DNA of 64,000 bases from Hoyosella subflava DQS3-9A1 (GTDB taxonomy: Bacteria > Actinomycetota > Actinomycetes > Mycobacteriales > Mycobacteriaceae), in NCBI RefSeq assembly GCF_000214175.1, contig NC_015564.1, positions 2,232,001 to 2,296,000 of the forward strand. The letters run 5' to 3'. Made by a program: the position numbers and the translations under genes. Positions 62,248 through 64,000 of the stretch are shown in pieces. Below the pieces are notes generated by a model. That model did no database searches, was not told the DNA's origin, and saw only the letters and a program-made list of their open reading frames with translations. Numbering within the stretch: position 1 is the first letter of the stretch; every line of letters starts with the position of its first letter.

Positions 62248-63771
62248 ATGGTTACGACGCCCGCATCGGCCCCGCAGAAGCGGGCACCTCGCATCGCGAT
62301 CATCGGCGCCGGCATGTCAGGCGTCGGCATGGCGATTAGGCTCCGGCAGGCCGGAATCGACTCTTTTCACATCTACGAACGGCGCAGCGATCTCGGTGGA
62401 ACGTGGTTTGCGAACACCTACCCAGGCCTCGCCTGCGATGTGCCCTCACGTAACTATCAGTACACCTTCGCGCCTAACCCGGACTGGTCGCAGCTCCATT
62501 GCTCGGGCTCGGAAATCTGGCAATACTTCGACGATCTAGGCGAGAAATACCGACTTCGCGATTCGGCGTCATTCGACACCGAGGTCACAGAAGCGCGCTG
62601 GGAAGATGGCCGCTGGATCGTGATGACCGACCGCGGAGATGTCGCCGAGTACGACTTCGTCATTTCCGCGACCGGCGTCCTGGTCCGTACTCGAACACCG
62701 CACATTCCCGGACTCGAAACCTTCGCCGGCGACCGATTCCACTCCGCCGAATGGGACCACTCCGTGGATGTCGCAGGCAAGCGTATCGGCGTCATCGGAA
62801 CCGGGTCGACCGGCTTGCAGCTGACGAAAGCCCTTGCGCCAATAGCATCCTCGTTCGAGTTGTATCAACGCACACCGCAGTGGATCCTGCCGTGGAAGAA
62901 CTTCACCTACCCGAAGGTCATTCGAGCGATCCACCGACGTTGGCCCGAGCTTTTCAAGTTCGAGGGCCGTGCTTGGGACCAGATCACGGTAAAGCCATAC
63001 GGAAATGCCATGATTCGCGACGGCTGGCAGCGCCGAATGATCAGTGGCGCCTGCCGTTTGCATCTGCGAACCATCCGCGATCCCGAGTTGCGCAAACGTT
63101 TCACCCCCGACTATCAGCCCGGATGCAAGCGGCTGGTGATCGGTAGCGGCTTCTACAAGCTGTTCCAGCGCGACAACGTCGATCTCGTCGATACCGCCAT
63201 CGTGCGGATCGAGCCCGACGGGATCGTCACTGCCGACGGCAAGCTCCACGAACTCGACGTTCTCGTGATGGCAACCGGGTTCGACACCCAGCTGTATCTG
63301 CGTCCGATGGAGCTCATCGGCGCCGACGGCACCAAACTCTCCCAACTCTGGGACTCGCGGGTTCACGGGTACCGATCGGTAGCACTTCCCGGCTTTCCGA
63401 ACCTCTTCACCCTCATCGGCCCGCAGTCACCCTTCGGGAACCAGTCCCTGTTCGGAGTCGCCGAAACACAGATCGAGTTCGCGATGAACCGCATCCACGA
63501 ATGGACCGAGGGACTGTTCGACTCGATGTCGCCCACCACCGACGCCACCGAGAGGTTCAACCAGGAAGTTCGCAAAGCAATGCCCGAAACCATCTGGGTG
63601 ACCGGGGGATGCGACAGCTGGTACATGGGCCCGGATGGAACGCCCACCATCTGGCCGTGGAGCATCGCCCGCCATAAGGAGATGCTTGCCGCGATCGATC
63701 ACAGCGACTGGGCCATTGACCGCGAGACGTCGGTTAACGGCGCGAAATCCACAGCATCGGATCGACTGTGA
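62248..63771 (+). CDS. Class B flavoprotein monooxygenase (Baeyer-Villiger/MymA type)
   Basis: A 507-residue enzyme starting at ATG 62248, with AGGAGG 7 nt upstream; ATG 62242 is too close. The FAD motif is GAGMSG at residues 20-25. Next come GGTWFANTYPGLACDVPS and the Baeyer-Villiger-type fingerprint FAGDRFHSAEWD. The NADPH motif is GVIGTGSTGLQ, and LVMATGFDTQLYLRP closes the fold. It inserts oxygen into a ketone or oxidises a related substrate. Its stop overlaps the next gene (GTGA), an alpha/beta hydrolase that could cleave the ester product. Confidence 0.92.
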   Translation: MVTTPASAPQKRAPRIAIIGAGMSGVGMAIRLRQAGIDSFHIYERRSDLGGTWFANTYPGLACDVPSRNYQYTFAPNPDWSQLHCSGSEIWQYFDDLGEKYRLRDSASFDTEVTEARWEDGRWIVMTDRGDVAEYDFVISATGVLVRTRTPHIPGLETFAGDRFHSAEWDHSVDVAGKRIGVIGTGSTGLQLTKALAPIASSFELYQRTPQWILPWKNFTYPKVIRAIHRRWPELFKFEGRAWDQITVKPYGNAMIRDGWQRRMISGACRLHLRTIRDPELRKRFTPDYQPGCKRLVIGSGFYKLFQRDNVDLVDTAIVRIEPDGIVTADGKLHELDVLVMATGFDTQLYLRPMELIGADGTKLSQLWDSRVHGYRSVALPGFPNLFTLIGPQSPFGNQSLFGVAETQIEFAMNRIHEWTEGLFDSMSPTTDATERFNQEVRKAMPETIWVTGGCDSWYMGPDGTPTIWPWSIARHKEMLAAIDHSDWAIDRETSVNGAKSTASDRL

Positions 63772-64000
63772 CCACGTTGACTTACACGCGCTGCGGCGAG
63801 GGTGACCCACTCGTTCTTATTCACGGCACTGGCGGCCGACTCGGAGTGTGGGACCCGATCGCTCCGGCTTTGGCGAATCACTTTGACGTCATTGCCATCG
63901 ACTTGCCCGGGTGCGGTGGGACACCGGCCCTATCGAATCCGTCCATTCAATCGCTGACTGACTCAGTCGCCGAGTTCATCGCAGAACTCGGGGTGGACGC
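63768..64000 (+). CDS. Alpha/beta hydrolase, N-terminal part (runs off right edge)
   Basis: The frame starts at GTG 63768, overlapping the monooxygenase stop by 4 bp, and is open to the end. It reads VTTLTYTRCGEGDPLVLIHG then TGGRLGVWDPIAPALANHFD and VIAIDLPGCGGTPAL, the first strand, the oxyanion HG motif and the second-helix region of alpha/beta hydrolases. The nucleophile lies outside. In the VirS/mymA layout a lipase-type gene follows the monooxygenase, so ester cleavage after Baeyer-Villiger oxidation is a reasonable inference. Confidence 0.85.
   Translation, partial: MTTLTYTRCGEGDPLVLIHGTGGRLGVWDPIAPALANHFDVIAIDLPGCGGTPALSNPSIQSLTDSVAEFIAELGVD

Overview
The window looks like chromosome from a high-GC actinobacterium of the Mycobacteriales (Rhodococcus, Gordonia, Hoyosella or Mycobacterium type). 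The reasons are a propane-monooxygenase operon with its own chaperonin, an EBP-like activator without the sigma-54 contact motif, many TetR regulators, SCP2 proteins, a wax-ester-synthase-type protein and traces of a Mce-type ATPase. The species cannot be named from this sequence alone. No rRNA, tRNA, CRISPR array or replication origin was seen.

1-13 kb: a minus-strand operon, prmA-prmB-prmC-prmD, amidohydrolase, MIP18/DUF59 protein, Zn-alcohol dehydrogenase, GroEL, ABM-domain protein and FAD-linked oxidase, would oxidise a short alkane and carry the product onward. It lies between two related AcoR/MimR-type regulators: one cut by the left edge, one divergent from prmA. Both upstream regions carry the same palindrome, GTCTCA-N3-TGAGAC.

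13-24.4 kb: ordinary metabolic and regulatory genes. These include a divergent LysE/Lrp pair; an operon of LLM flavin monooxygenase, MarR and FMN reductase; a TetR gene divergent from an operon of membrane protein, SRPBCC protein and glycosyltransferase; a SigG-like ECF sigma factor; a DHFR-like reductase; a quinone-oxidoreductase-like protein; and a lipase maturation factor.

25-28 kb: five consecutive genes, tightly linked or overlapping, each encode one N-terminal membrane anchor followed by a long Ala/Leu-rich, probably coiled-coil, extracytoplasmic domain. I recognise no described family and regard this as the best candidate for an undescribed system.

28-44 kb: lipid or steroid-like catabolism genes (SCP2 proteins, AraC, tautomerase, acyl-CoA synthetase, MBL hydrolase, alpha/beta hydrolase, two crotonases, thiolase, TetR, PadR) mixed with many gene remnants: a PknK-like kinase, IS110 transposase, a Mkl/MceG ATPase with its core deleted, an acyl-CoA dehydrogenase tail, a decayed dehydrogenase, and a partial duplication of the AraC-SCP2 pair in which the second AraC has lost nearly all its interior.

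44-56 kb: an MFS drug exporter with divergent TetR, a deiodinase/thioredoxin-like membrane protein, a FadH/OYE-type reductase, an alpha/beta hydrolase with an HxlR regulator, and a TetR-controlled operon (alpha/beta hydrolase, degenerate wax ester synthase/DGAT, SDR) behind three copies of TCTTGA-N7-TCAAGA.

56-64 kb: a TniQ pseudogene probably killed by two slippage events, a small secreted protein, an alpha/beta hydrolase with divergent TetR and paired operators, an integrase scrap, and a VirS/MymA-like divergon: AraC regulator opposite a Baeyer-Villiger-type monooxygenase and an alpha/beta hydrolase that runs off the right edge.
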